Source of the DNA: Tepidicaulis sp002389665
GTDB taxonomy: Bacteria > Pseudomonadota > Alphaproteobacteria > Parvibaculales > Parvibaculaceae
Reading direction: 5' to 3'
DNA: 64,000 bases
Assembly: GCF_965222285.1 (NCBI RefSeq)
Contig: NZ_OZ244942.1
Span: 2,604,001 to 2,668,000, forward strand
In this document: piece after piece, positions 13,408 through 21,537 of the stretch
Layout of the letters: each line of letters begins with the position of its first letter
Numbering within the stretch: the stretch's first letter is position 1
Program-made: the position numbers and the translations under genes
The notes under the pieces: generated by a model
Databases searched by the model: none
The model's input: the letters and a program-made list of their open reading frames with translations, nothing else
Told to the model about the DNA's origin: nothing

Positions 13408-14349
13408 CTACGCGCTCGCCTTTTGCGCTTGAGAGGTCAGGGCGTTGATTTCCCCGTCCACATTCTCGATATCGTCCTGGAACTTAAGGAGCACGTTCAG
13501 CGTGTCACGCACAAGCTCCGCATCGAGCGCTTCGGCATGAAGCAGCACCAGCGTGCGCGCCCAGTCGATCGTCTCGGAAACCGAGGGATGTTTTTTCAGC
13601 TCGAGCGTGCGCAGGCCCTGCACGAAGGCGACGAGCTGCTTGCGCAAACCTTCTTCCACATCCGGCACCCGCGCCTTGATGATGTCGTTCTCAAGCTTGG
13701 AATCGGGGAAGGGAATGTAAAGGTGCAGACAGCGCCGCTTCAGCGCATCGCCGATTTCGCGCGAATTATTCGAGGTCAGAAACACGATAGGCGTGCTCTT
13801 CGCCTTGATCGTGCCGAGCTCGGGCACGGAAATCTGATAGTCCGACAAAAGCTCCAGCAGGAAAGCTTCGAACTCATCATCCGACTTGTCGATCTCGTCG
13901 ATCAGAAGCACCGCGCCCTTTTCCGCCCACAGCGCTTTCAGCAGCGGGCGCGGCTCCAGAAACTCGGTGGAGAAAAATGTGTCGTCGAATTCATGCAAGC
14001 GGTCCATGGACTGTTTCAGCCCGCTCGCCCCTTCCATCAGATCGCCGAGCTTTTCTTTCAGCACCTGCGTGTAAAGCAGCTGTTTGCCGTATTTCCATTC
14101 ATAAAGCGCCTTGGCTTCATCGACGCCTTCATAACATTGCAGGCGGATCAGCTCCTGGCCGAGATATTCCGCCGTCGCCTTGGCAAGTTCCGTCTTGCCG
14201 ACGCCGGGCGGGCCTTCCACGAGAATGGGCTTGCCCAGTTTCCGGGAAAGGAAAATCGACGTGGCGATCTGCTTGTCGCAAATATACCCGCCCTTGGCGA
14301 AGCCTTCGCGGACCGCCTGAATTTCGTCCTCGGGTTTCACGTGACGCAT
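13408..14349 (-). CDS. MoxR family AAA+ ATPase
   Basis: Cytoplasmic AAA+ ATPase of the MoxR group, 313 residues. Walker A is GPPGVGKT (46-53), Walker B is VLLIDEIDK (about 123-131), and sensor-like motifs VFLTSNNSREIGDALKRRC follow. MoxR proteins usually act with a VWA protein to mature or activate enzyme complexes, and exactly such a gene follows 20 bp downstream. I start at the ATG at 14349, where homology-like sequence begins and AGGGAG lies upstream; a further upstream in-frame start would add 33 residues of low-quality sequence. The gene is divergent from the beta-oxidation gene. Confidence 0.92.
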   Translation of the reverse strand: MRHVKPEDEIQAVREGFAKGGYICDKQIATSIFLSRKLGKPILVEGPPGVGKTELAKATAEYLGQELIRLQCYEGVDEAKALYEWKYGKQLLYTQVLKEKLGDLMEGASGLKQSMDRLHEFDDTFFSTEFLEPRPLLKALWAEKGAVLLIDEIDKSDDEFEAFLLELLSDYQISVPELGTIKAKSTPIVFLTSNNSREIGDALKRRCLHLYIPFPDSKLENDIIKARVPDVEEGLRKQLVAFVQGLRTLELKKHPSVSETIDWARTLVLLHAEALDAELVRDTLNVLLKFQDDIENVDGEINALTSQAQKASA

Positions 14350-14585
14350 GCTCCCTGATGCTGCTTTCTTATTGGCCGGGAGACTATCAGCCGGGCCCGC
14401 GCGCCGCCAGCCGCCTGAGCCCTGCAAATACCCCGTTTTGCCCCTCACTCCTGTCCATAGGTGCGCGCGCTTTGTACATGAGTGAGCAGCAAAAGAGCAA
14501 AACGCAGGGGAAAGCAGGGCTGGCTCTCGGGCTCAAACTGGCTACAATCCCGGCAATTTCAACGACCAATAATGGGAGATGCGTC

Positions 14586-16673
14586 ATGGGCAATATCAAC
14601 GACGTCGCCGACCTTTCCACGGAAGGCGAGATTGCCGTCCTTACCTTGAATTCGCCCCCCGTCAACGCGCTGTCCGCGCCGGTGCGCGAGGGGATTTTCG
14701 AAGGCATTAAAAAAGCGACCGCCGACAGCGCCGTGAAAGCCATCGTGCTGATCTGCGACGGGCGCACCTTCATCGCCGGTGCCGATATTACCGAATTCGG
14801 CAAGAAACCGACGGGCCCGAGCCTTTTCGATGCGCAGGACATGATCGAGAACGCCTCCGTTCCCGTCATTGCCGCCATCCACGGCACGGCGCTTGGCGGC
14901 GGTCTCGAAGTGGCGCTGACCTGCCATTACCGCGTGGCGGTTCCCTCCGCCAAATGCGGCCTGCCGGAAGTGAACCTCGGCCTGCTGCCGGGCGCCGGCG
15001 GCACGCAGCGCCTGCCCCGCATCGTCGGTCCGGAAAAGGCGCTTGAAATGGTCACGACCGGCCAGCATGTGCCGGCGAAGAAATGCCTTGAAATGGGCCT
15101 CGTCGACGAGCTGGCCGAAGAAGGCAAGCTGCGCGAGGGCGCCGTCGCCTTCGCCAAGAAAGTGGTTGCCGAAAACCGCCCGCTGAAAAAAGTCCGCGAG
15201 ATGAACGACAAGGTGGAAGCAGCCCGCGGCAAGCCGGAAATCTTCGACAATTTCCGCAAATCCATCGCCCGCAAGACGCGCGGCTTCCTCGCCCCGGAAT
15301 ATAACATCCAGTGCATCGAAGCGGCAGTGAACAAATCCTTCGATGAAGGCATCAAGGTCGAGCGCGATCTTTTCACCAAGCTCGTGACGGGCGAGCAGTC
15401 CGCGGCCCAGCGCCACGTCTTCTTTGCCGAGCGCCAGGTCTGGAAAGTGCCGGGCATCGACAAGGACACGAAGCGCATTCCTATCGAAAAAGTCGGTATC
15501 ATCGGCGCCGGCACGATGGGCGGCGGCATTTCCATGAACTTCGCCAATGCCGGCATCCCCGTCACCATCGTCGAGCGCGATCAGGCGCCCCTCGACAAGG
15601 GCCTCGGCACGATCCGCAAGAACTACGAGAACACGGCCAAGAAAGGCCGCATCTCCATGGACGATGTGGAAAAGCGCACCGGCCTCATCCAGGGCTCGAC
15701 GGATATGAAGGCGCTGGCCGATTGCGACCTCATCATCGAAGCCGTGTTCGAGAACATGGACGTGAAGCAGGACATTTTCCGCCAGCTCGATGAAATCTGT
15801 AAGCCGGGCGCCATCCTCGCCACCAATACCTCGGCGCTGAATATCGACGAGATCGCCAGCGTGACGAAGCGCCCGGAAGCGGTGATCGGTCTGCACTTCT
15901 TCTCCCCCGCCAACGTCATGCGGCTTCTGGAAGTCGTGCGCGCGGACAAAACCTCGAAAGAGGTGATCGCCACCTCCATGGACCTTGCCAAGAAGATCGG
16001 CAAGATCGCCGCCCTTGTCGGCGTCTGCCCCGGCTTCGTCGGCAACCGCATCCTCGCCCAGCGCCAGCGCGAAGCGAACAAGCTCATCATGGAAGGCGCC
16101 ATGCCCTGGGATGTGGACCGCGTGCTTTTCGATTTCGGCCTGCCCATGGGCCCCTTCGCCATGTCGGACCTTGCCGGTCTCGACCTTGGCTGGCGCAAGG
16201 AAAACTCCAAAGGCGAAACGATCCGCGACGTGCTCTGCGAAATGGACCGCCGCGGCCAGAAGACGGGCGCCGGTTTCTACGATTATGACGAGAACCGCAA
16301 AGCCACGCCGTCGAAAGTCGTCGAAGACATCATCAAGGATTTTGCCGAGAAGAAGCAGATCCAGCGCCGCGATATTTCCGATCAGGAAATTCTGGAACGC
16401 TGCGTCTATCCGATGATCAATGAAGGCTTCAAGATCCTGGAAGAAGGCAAGGCCATCCGCGCCTCCGACATCGATATCGTCTGGATCAACGGCTATGGCT
16501 GGCCGGTCTACCGGGGCGGCCCGATGTATTACGGCGAAAAGATCGTCGGCCTGGATAAAGTCCTCGCCAAGATGCAGGAATTCCAGAAAGCGCACGGCGA
16601 CGATTTCGAGCCTGCCGCGCTGCTGGAAAAAGCGGTCAAGGAAGGCAAAAGCCTTTCCGAGCTCGGCTACTAA
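14586..16673 (+). CDS. fadJ: Fused enoyl-CoA hydratase / 3-hydroxyacyl-CoA dehydrogenase
   Basis: Bifunctional fatty acid beta-oxidation enzyme of 695 residues. The N-terminal third is a crotonase domain: SPPVNALS (oxyanion region), IAGADITEF and PEVNLGLLPGAGGTQRLPR with the usual catalytic glutamate context. The 3-hydroxyacyl-CoA dehydrogenase follows, with the NAD motif GAGTMGGG near residue 306, HFFSPANVMRLLEVV and the C-terminal domains (PGFVGNRIL; YPMINEG). It hydrates enoyl-CoA and oxidises the product to 3-ketoacyl-CoA. No thiolase gene is adjacent. Start at the ATG preceded by GGGAGA; an upstream in-frame ATG near 14479 would add about 35 non-conserved residues. A strong terminator follows. 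Confidence 0.95.
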   Translation: MGNINDVADLSTEGEIAVLTLNSPPVNALSAPVREGIFEGIKKATADSAVKAIVLICDGRTFIAGADITEFGKKPTGPSLFDAQDMIENASVPVIAAIHGTALGGGLEVALTCHYRVAVPSAKCGLPEVNLGLLPGAGGTQRLPRIVGPEKALEMVTTGQHVPAKKCLEMGLVDELAEEGKLREGAVAFAKKVVAENRPLKKVREMNDKVEAARGKPEIFDNFRKSIARKTRGFLAPEYNIQCIEAAVNKSFDEGIKVERDLFTKLVTGEQSAAQRHVFFAERQVWKVPGIDKDTKRIPIEKVGIIGAGTMGGGISMNFANAGIPVTIVERDQAPLDKGLGTIRKNYENTAKKGRISMDDVEKRTGLIQGSTDMKALADCDLIIEAVFENMDVKQDIFRQLDEICKPGAILATNTSALNIDEIASVTKRPEAVIGLHFFSPANVMRLLEVVRADKTSKEVIATSMDLAKKIGKIAALVGVCPGFVGNRILAQRQREANKLIMEGAMPWDVDRVLFDFGLPMGPFAMSDLAGLDLGWRKENSKGETIRDVLCEMDRRGQKTGAGFYDYDENRKATPSKVVEDIIKDFAEKKQIQRRDISDQEILERCVYPMINEGFKILEEGKAIRASDIDIVWINGYGWPVYRGGPMYYGEKIVGLDKVLAKMQEFQKAHGDDFEPAALLEKAVKEGKSLSELGY

Positions 16674-16699
16674 GCCGCTCCAGCACAAACAAAAAAAGC

Positions 16700-16728
16700 A
16701 AAGGCCCGCCTCACCGGCGGGCCTTTTT
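16700..16728 (+). terminator. Intrinsic terminator after fadJ
   Basis: Perfect 11-bp arms (AAAGGCCCGCC / GGCGGGCCTTT) around a 5-base loop, followed by T residues, begin 26 bp after the fadJ stop codon. Confidence 0.93.
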
Positions 16729-16842
16729 GCATCCGCGCTCTTTTCCCGATCCCGCAGAATTGAGCCCCCGCCCCTGTAAAGCGGCAGGCGAAATGCTTAG
16801 GTTGGACGCATCATCTTTTTCATCTCGCAGGGAGCGACCCCC

Positions 16843-17544
16843 ATGAGCATCACTCTTTATGACCTTTGCGGCCAGGATGACCGGCGCTTCAGCCCCTTTT
16901 GCTGGCGCACGAAATACGCGCTCGCCCATAAGGGTCTGGCGTTCGAAACCATGCCCGTCTCCTTCAGCGCCATCAAGACGATCGGCGACGGCTCCTTCAA
17001 GACCGTGCCGGTGATCGAAGATAACGGCACCTGGGTCGGCGACAGCTGGGAGATCGCGAAATATCTCGACAAGGCCTATCCGGATAAACCTGCTCTCTTC
17101 CCGAGCCCGGAGGTCGAAGCACTATGCCATTTCGTCGAGACCTGGCAATTCTCGAACGTGCTGCGCCAGGCCTTCCCCGCTTACGTCCATGACATCTATC
17201 TCCATGTGAAAGAAGAAGACCGGACCTATTTCAAAGAAAGCCGGGAAAAACAGCTGGGCGGCACGAAGCTCGAAAGCCTGGTCGAAACGCGCGAGGAAAA
17301 ACTGCCCGGCCTGCGCTCCGCGCTCTTTCCCTTGCGCATGACGCTCGGCAATCAACGCTGGCTTTCCGGCGACACGCCCGGTTATGCCGATTATCTCATT
17401 CTCAGCACCTTCCTGTGGCTCGGCTCCGTTGCCACGCTGCCGGTACTTGAAAAAGACGATCCGCTCCTCGTCTGGCTGGAAAAAGGCCGCGACCTTTATG
17501 ACGGTCTTGGCCGCACTTCTCCTTGCAACGAGATTGCCGCTTAA
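16843..17544 (+). CDS. Glutathione S-transferase family protein
   Basis: Cytoplasmic GST-fold protein of 233 residues. The N-terminal thioredoxin-like domain has SPFCWRTKYALAHKGL, with the Ser/Cys position typical of the catalytic site, and the cis-Pro loop FKTVPVIEDNG; the helical domain follows from about residue 90. The arrangement resembles the beta-etherase (LigE/LigF)-like branch, but the substrate cannot be told. It is a single gene between two terminators, convergent with the nitronate monooxygenase. The ATG has GGGAGC upstream. Confidence 0.9.
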   Translation: MSITLYDLCGQDDRRFSPFCWRTKYALAHKGLAFETMPVSFSAIKTIGDGSFKTVPVIEDNGTWVGDSWEIAKYLDKAYPDKPALFPSPEVEALCHFVETWQFSNVLRQAFPAYVHDIYLHVKEEDRTYFKESREKQLGGTKLESLVETREEKLPGLRSALFPLRMTLGNQRWLSGDTPGYADYLILSTFLWLGSVATLPVLEKDDPLLVWLEKGRDLYDGLGRTSPCNEIAA

Positions 17545-17565
17545 GACCTACGCTCCACGCAGCAA

Positions 17566-17596
17566 AAAACCCCGGCCTTTCGAGCCGGGGTTTTCA
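17566..17596. terminator. Bidirectional terminator, GST / nitronate monooxygenase
   Basis: Arms AAAACCCCGGC and GCCGGGGTTTT (11 bp, perfect) around a 7-base loop lie between two convergent stop codons. The A-run and T-run on either side allow use in both directions. Confidence 0.92.
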
Positions 17597-17614
17597 TGCG
17601 CGATGGGCAACAAA

Positions 17615-18592
17615 TTACGCCGCCGCGAATTTCGACAGGCGCTGATTGATGATCGCCTGGGCTTCCGTAACGATGCCTTCGATCAGTTCCTTACAGGTCG
17701 GAATATCGTGGATGAGGCCGGCCACCATGCCGCAGCTCCAGGCGCCTGCATCCATTTCCCCTTCCTGCATCACCTTCGGATAAACCCCGCCGACGAGATG
17801 CGCGATATCTTCGATCGTCGTCGCCGCGCCTTTTTCACGCTCGATCTCGACGATCTTTTCCACCGCCGCGTTGGAAAGCACGCGCTCGGTGTTGCGCAAG
17901 GGGCGCATCACAAGGCGCGTATCGAGCTCGGTTGCCGCAACCAGCGCCTTTTTCACATTCTCATGCACCGGGGCTTCTTTCGTCGCAATAAAACGCGTGC
18001 CCATATTGATGCCGTCCGCGCCGAGCGCCAAAGCGGCGACGAGCTGCGAAGCCGTGCCCATGCCGCCCGAGGCAACGAAGGGAATTTTCAGCTCTTCGGC
18101 GGCGCGCGGCAGAAGGATCATGTTCGGAATATCATCTTCGCCCGGATGGCCGCCGCATTCGAACCCATCGACGCTCACCGCGTCGCAGCCGATGCGTTCG
18201 GCTTTCAGCGAGTGGCGCACGGAGGTGCATTTATGGATGACCTTGATGCCGGCTTCCTTCAGCGCGGGCATATAGGCTTCGGGCGAGCGGCCCGCCGTTT
18301 CCACGATCTTCACGCCGCCGTCCACGATGGCCTTGATGTAGCCGGGATAATCCGGCGCGGCAAAGCCCGGCAGGAAGGTCAGGTTCACACCGAACGGCTT
18401 GTCCGTCATGGACTTGCACTTGGCGATTTCATTCGCCAGGTCCTCCGGCGTGCGCTGGGTGAGGCCCGTAATGATGCCAAGCCCGCCCGCGTTCGAAACC
18501 GCCGCCGCCATTTCGGCAAAGCCCACATAATGCATGCCGCCTTGAATGACCGGATGCTCGATGCCGAAAAGCTCGGTAATACGCGTTTTCAT
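17615..18592 (-). CDS. Nitronate monooxygenase (2-nitropropane dioxygenase family)
   Basis: FMN-dependent TIM-barrel enzyme of 325 residues. Family marks: HPVIQGGMHYVG at the N-terminus, AVSNAGGLGIITG, PFGVNLTF, CDAVSVDGFECGGHPGED (phosphate and FMN loop), PFVASGGMGTASQLVAALALGADGINMGTRF. Members oxidise alkyl nitronates to carbonyls and nitrite, but many bacterial relatives annotated this way have other or unknown activities, including enoyl reductase-like roles, so the reaction is not certain. It stands alone on the minus strand; the formylglycine-type gene ends 82 bp upstream. Confidence 0.9.
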   Translation of the reverse strand: MKTRITELFGIEHPVIQGGMHYVGFAEMAAAVSNAGGLGIITGLTQRTPEDLANEIAKCKSMTDKPFGVNLTFLPGFAAPDYPGYIKAIVDGGVKIVETAGRSPEAYMPALKEAGIKVIHKCTSVRHSLKAERIGCDAVSVDGFECGGHPGEDDIPNMILLPRAAEELKIPFVASGGMGTASQLVAALALGADGINMGTRFIATKEAPVHENVKKALVAATELDTRLVMRPLRNTERVLSNAAVEKIVEIEREKGAATTIEDIAHLVGGVYPKVMQEGEMDAGAWSCGMVAGLIHDIPTCKELIEGIVTEAQAIINQRLSKFAAA

Positions 18593-18674
18593 GACTGTCT
18601 CCCTGCAGAGTTTTGTTTTGGGATAATCGATTGGCCGACAGATTAGTGCAGGCGCGGGCCGGGCGCTACGCCGC

Positions 18675-19724
18675 TTATGAACCGTCGCCGTTCAAATTTG
18701 TACCAGCGACGCGCTTGACGGTGCGGAAACCGAGATGGCTCGCCCCAAGGCCGAGGTCCTGCGGATGGCGGGCGCCCGGCCGGTAGCGGCGGCAATAATT
18801 GGGCGCGCAGAGAAACGAGCCCCCCTTGATGACCCGCACCGGAATGCCCGGCTGGCGGGGATCATAGCTCGCCTCCCGCGAAATCCCTTGCGGGTCTGTC
18901 ACCCCTTCTGCCTGGCGCGGGCCGTACCAGTCACCCGTCCATTCCCAGACATTGCCGATCATGTCGTAAAGGCCGTAGCCGTTCGGCTCATAGCAACCGA
19001 CGGGACTTGCCAGATGCGCCCCGTCTTCCGCGCCGTCATAAAGCGGAAAGACGCCCTGCCAGGTATTGGCGAGATGCCGCCCTTCCGGTGTCAGCGTATC
19101 CCCTTCCCAGGCATAAGGGCGCCGCTCCAGCCCGCCGCGCGCGGCAAACTCCCATTCCGCTTCGCTTGGCAAGTCCCGCCCAGCCCAGCGCGCATAGGCA
19201 AGCGCGTCTTCGTAGGTGATATGTACGGCGGGATAATCCTCCCGTCCTTCAATGCTGCTCCCCGGCCCTTCCGGATGGCGCCAATTCGCGCCCTCCACGA
19301 ATTGCCACCACTGCGTGATGTCCCCGCCCCGGGGAAGATCCGCCGGCATGATGAAGACAACCGAGCCGGGTTTCAGGAACTCCGCCGGAACGCCCGGAAA
19401 ATCCGCCGGGTCCGGTCCCGTCTCCGCCACGGTCTTGTAGCCCGTCTCTTCCACAAAGGCGGCAAATTGCCGGTTCGTCACTTCATGGGCATCGATGGAA
19501 AAGGGGCCGACCTCCACTTCCCTAAGCGGGCCTTCATCCTCATAGACGGTCCCGCCCATGATAAAGCGCCCGCCGGCAAGGTGCACTTCGCTGCCCAGCT
19601 TATCGGCGGGAAGACAAGAGGCGCGCGCCGGCCCCGCTTCGGGCCGGCTGAGGACATAAGCCCCCGCCCCCGCCAGAAGGCAGAGCGCCAGAACGCCGAA
19701 AACCGCCCAATAAGCCCGTTTCAT
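18675..19724 (-). CDS. Formylglycine-generating enzyme family protein, membrane-anchored
   Basis: A SUMF1/FGE-family protein of 349 residues. Aerobic FGEs oxidise a sulfatase cysteine to formylglycine using a cysteine pair. Here GGSFLCAPNYCRRYRPGAR keeps both cysteines, C306 and C311, with the flanking sequence of true FGEs, rather than the cysteine-less form of SUMF1 domains used in other contexts. Other family motifs: GGRFIMGG, EVTNRQFAAFVEETGY, EAEWEFAARGG, NVWEWTGDWYG. The N-terminus is a signal-anchor (AVFGVLALCLLAGAGAYVLS), so the domain should face the periplasm. No sulfatase gene is in the window. Divergent from a MarR-like gene with a palindromic site between. Confidence 0.88.
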   Translation of the reverse strand: MKRAYWAVFGVLALCLLAGAGAYVLSRPEAGPARASCLPADKLGSEVHLAGGRFIMGGTVYEDEGPLREVEVGPFSIDAHEVTNRQFAAFVEETGYKTVAETGPDPADFPGVPAEFLKPGSVVFIMPADLPRGGDITQWWQFVEGANWRHPEGPGSSIEGREDYPAVHITYEDALAYARWAGRDLPSEAEWEFAARGGLERRPYAWEGDTLTPEGRHLANTWQGVFPLYDGAEDGAHLASPVGCYEPNGYGLYDMIGNVWEWTGDWYGPRQAEGVTDPQGISREASYDPRQPGIPVRVIKGGSFLCAPNYCRRYRPGARHPQDLGLGASHLGFRTVKRVAGTNLNGDGS

Positions 19725-19758
19725 CGCCTCTCCTGAAAACCTCGTCCATAAGGGTTAT

Positions 19759-19789
19759 GGCATATTGCCCGCCAATATCCCAATATGCC
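19759..19789. promoter_or_regulatory. Likely operator: 9-bp inverted repeat between FGE and MarR-like genes
   Basis: GGCATATTG (19759-19767) and CAATATGCC (19781-19789) form a perfect 9-bp inverted repeat with a 13-base spacer, and a further AATAT lies within the spacer. It sits 4 bp upstream of the ATG at 19793 of the MarR-like regulator and 35 bp upstream of the divergent FGE gene. The form fits an autoregulatory operator for a dimeric winged-helix protein; binding is inferred. Confidence 0.55.
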
Positions 19790-19792
19790 GCC

Positions 19793-20215
19793 ATGACCAG
19801 CGGCAACAGCATAGACGGAAATAAAGAAGCGGGGATAAGTCTCGATCCGGCTCTTCTGGAGCGGTATCTCGCCTTTCTCGACCGGCTTTATGAAACGCGC
19901 ATGCGCCTTCATGTGGGCGATGCCCAGGCCGCCGTCATGCGCATTCTCACCCGCGCCTGCACGATCGAGGGCGAGCCCGGCGTTTCCCTGCACGCTCTTG
20001 CCCGGCAAACCGGCATTCCCCGCGAGACCCTGCGCCGCAAAATCGGCACGCTCATCAACAAACGCTTCGTGGAACAGGATACGGAAAAGCGCTTCCGGCC
20101 GACCGAAGCCTACCGCCTCGCCTCCCGCCAGGACATGATCGAGACCACCCGCGAAATGCTGGCGCTTGCCGAGGAGCTGCGCCCCTTCATCGAAAAGCTG
20201 GACGGGAAGAAGTAG
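19793..20215 (+). CDS. MarR-like winged-helix transcriptional regulator
   Basis: DNA-binding regulator of 140 residues from the chosen start. The core reads VMRILTRACTIEGEPGVSLHALARQTGIPRETL, then RKIGTLINKRFVEQD, a helix-turn-helix and wing of the MarR/GntR-like type, flanked by helices for dimerisation. An in-frame ATG at 19757 exists, but translation from it would run through a 9-bp inverted repeat that looks like an operator, so I prefer 19793; neither has a strong Shine-Dalgarno. Divergent from the FGE gene, which is its most likely target along with itself. Ligand unknown. Confidence 0.75.
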   Translation: MTSGNSIDGNKEAGISLDPALLERYLAFLDRLYETRMRLHVGDAQAAVMRILTRACTIEGEPGVSLHALARQTGIPRETLRRKIGTLINKRFVEQDTEKRFRPTEAYRLASRQDMIETTREMLALAEELRPFIEKLDGKK

Positions 20216-20248
20216 CCGGCACGCGCATTCGCTGGAATTGATGCTTCA

Positions 20249-20343
20249 TGGACCCCGGCCCGGAGGCCGGGGTGACAGCTTTTATGTAAGGTAAGGCCCT
20301 GCCATTTACCAAAGCTGTCACCCCGGGCTTGTCCCGGGGTCCA
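20249..20343. repeat. Pair of inverted REP-like palindromic elements
   Basis: Two ~33-bp elements lie in opposite orientation (20249-20281 and 20311-20343). Both read TGGACCCCGG...CCGGGGTGACAGCTTT when aligned, and each contains its own inner palindrome around CCCCGG. The 3' flanks (CTGTCACCCCGGGCTTGTCC) match a sequence type often found between genes in alphaproteobacteria. Lying between convergent genes, the whole could fold into a long hairpin and act as a transcript end. Confidence 0.75.
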
Positions 20344-20378
20344 CACAGCCTATCCCTTTACCGCAGTGCCTTAGGGCC

Positions 20379-21500
20379 TCACCCCAAAAGCGCATCGGCT
20401 AGCAGGCGGCGGTGATAGACCGCATCGCCGTGCTGATACTCGCACCAAAGCGCCCGGCGCCGGTAAAGCTGCGCGTCGCATTCATAGGTAAAGCCGAAGC
20501 CGCCATGAAACTGGATTGCCCGGTCCGAGGCGAAGGAGAAGGCCTCGCTTGCCACGGACTTTGCCATGCGCGTCGCCGCCTCGCCTTCGCCCTGCTGGTT
20601 GAAATTGCTGGCGGCGCTATAAAGGTGTGAACGCGCCTGCTCATAAGCGATATGGGCATCCACCACCGTGTGCTTGAGCGACTGATAAGAGCCGATCAGC
20701 TTGCCGAACTGTTTGCGCGTCGTCAGATAGTCGAGCGTGTAATCGATGGTGCTCGCCGCCCCGCCGCACATTTCAGCCGACAGCAATAGCGATGCTGCAA
20801 GCTCGATATGGCTGAGCGCCTGAACGGCTTTGCCTTCATCGAGAAGCGCGGAGACAGGCACGGAAACCCCATCGAGCACGATCTGATAGGACCGGCGCGT
20901 CTCGTCGATCACGGTTTCCCGGCGCGCTTTCAGCTTGCCGATATCTTCTTTGCCGAGCACGGCAAGAACCGGCTTGCCGCCGAGATTGAGCGAGAGAATG
21001 AGATACTCCGCGGAAGGCAGATCGAGCACGAACGTCTTCTTACCGGAAAGCTTCAACACATCGCCTTCGCGCCGCGCCTCGGCCTCCAAATGGGTGAGGT
21101 GCCAGTCGCCATGTTCTTCCATCAGGGCAAGGCTCGCCGGCGCGCCGGCGCAGATTTCCGGCAGCAGCGCTTTCTTCTGCGCTTCCGTACCGCCCGCCAA
21201 GATCGCCTGGGCGGCGAGCGTCGTCGGCACGAAGGGCCCGGCCATCAAATGCCGACCCATCTGCTCGGCAACCGGCACGACCTCGGCAAGGGAAAGGCCG
21301 ATGCCGCCGAATTCTTCGGGCACGGCAATGCCGAGCCAGCCGAGCTCGGCCATTTCTTTCCAGACGGCAGGATCGTAGCCTTGCTCGTCTTCCAGCAATT
21401 TGCGGACTTTTTCGACCGGCGACTTTTCCCGGCAGAAGGAGGCGGCAATATCCAGAAGCTGCGCCTGCTCTTCACTGAACCCGATGGTGCTTCTTTTCAT
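20379..21500 (-). CDS. Acyl-CoA dehydrogenase, subunit with catalytic Glu
   Basis: Flavoprotein of 373 residues in the acyl-CoA dehydrogenase fold, oxidising acyl-CoA to enoyl-CoA. The N-terminal helical domain includes ELGWLGIAVPEEFGGIGLS. The C-terminal domain reads TRKQFGKLIGSYQSLKH and FHGGFGFTYECDAQLYRRR, where E340 sits in the context of the acidic base of FadE28-type subunits. It follows a second ACAD gene by 37 bp, in an operon with a GST. The pair looks like an alpha2beta2 enzyme in which each polypeptide supplies half of the active site (see findings). Substrate unknown. Confidence 0.92.
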   Translation of the reverse strand: MKRSTIGFSEEQAQLLDIAASFCREKSPVEKVRKLLEDEQGYDPAVWKEMAELGWLGIAVPEEFGGIGLSLAEVVPVAEQMGRHLMAGPFVPTTLAAQAILAGGTEAQKKALLPEICAGAPASLALMEEHGDWHLTHLEAEARREGDVLKLSGKKTFVLDLPSAEYLILSLNLGGKPVLAVLGKEDIGKLKARRETVIDETRRSYQIVLDGVSVPVSALLDEGKAVQALSHIELAASLLLSAEMCGGAASTIDYTLDYLTTRKQFGKLIGSYQSLKHTVVDAHIAYEQARSHLYSAASNFNQQGEGEAATRMAKSVASEAFSFASDRAIQFHGGFGFTYECDAQLYRRRALWCEYQHGDAVYHRRLLADALLG

Positions 21501-21537
21501 AATCTTCTCTCTTCGGCTTTCTTAAAGACAGGACGCA

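Noticed and set aside
14559..16688. 709-codon antisense frame opposite fadJ
   Set aside because: Mirror of a well-conserved beta-oxidation gene; composition typical of shadow frames.
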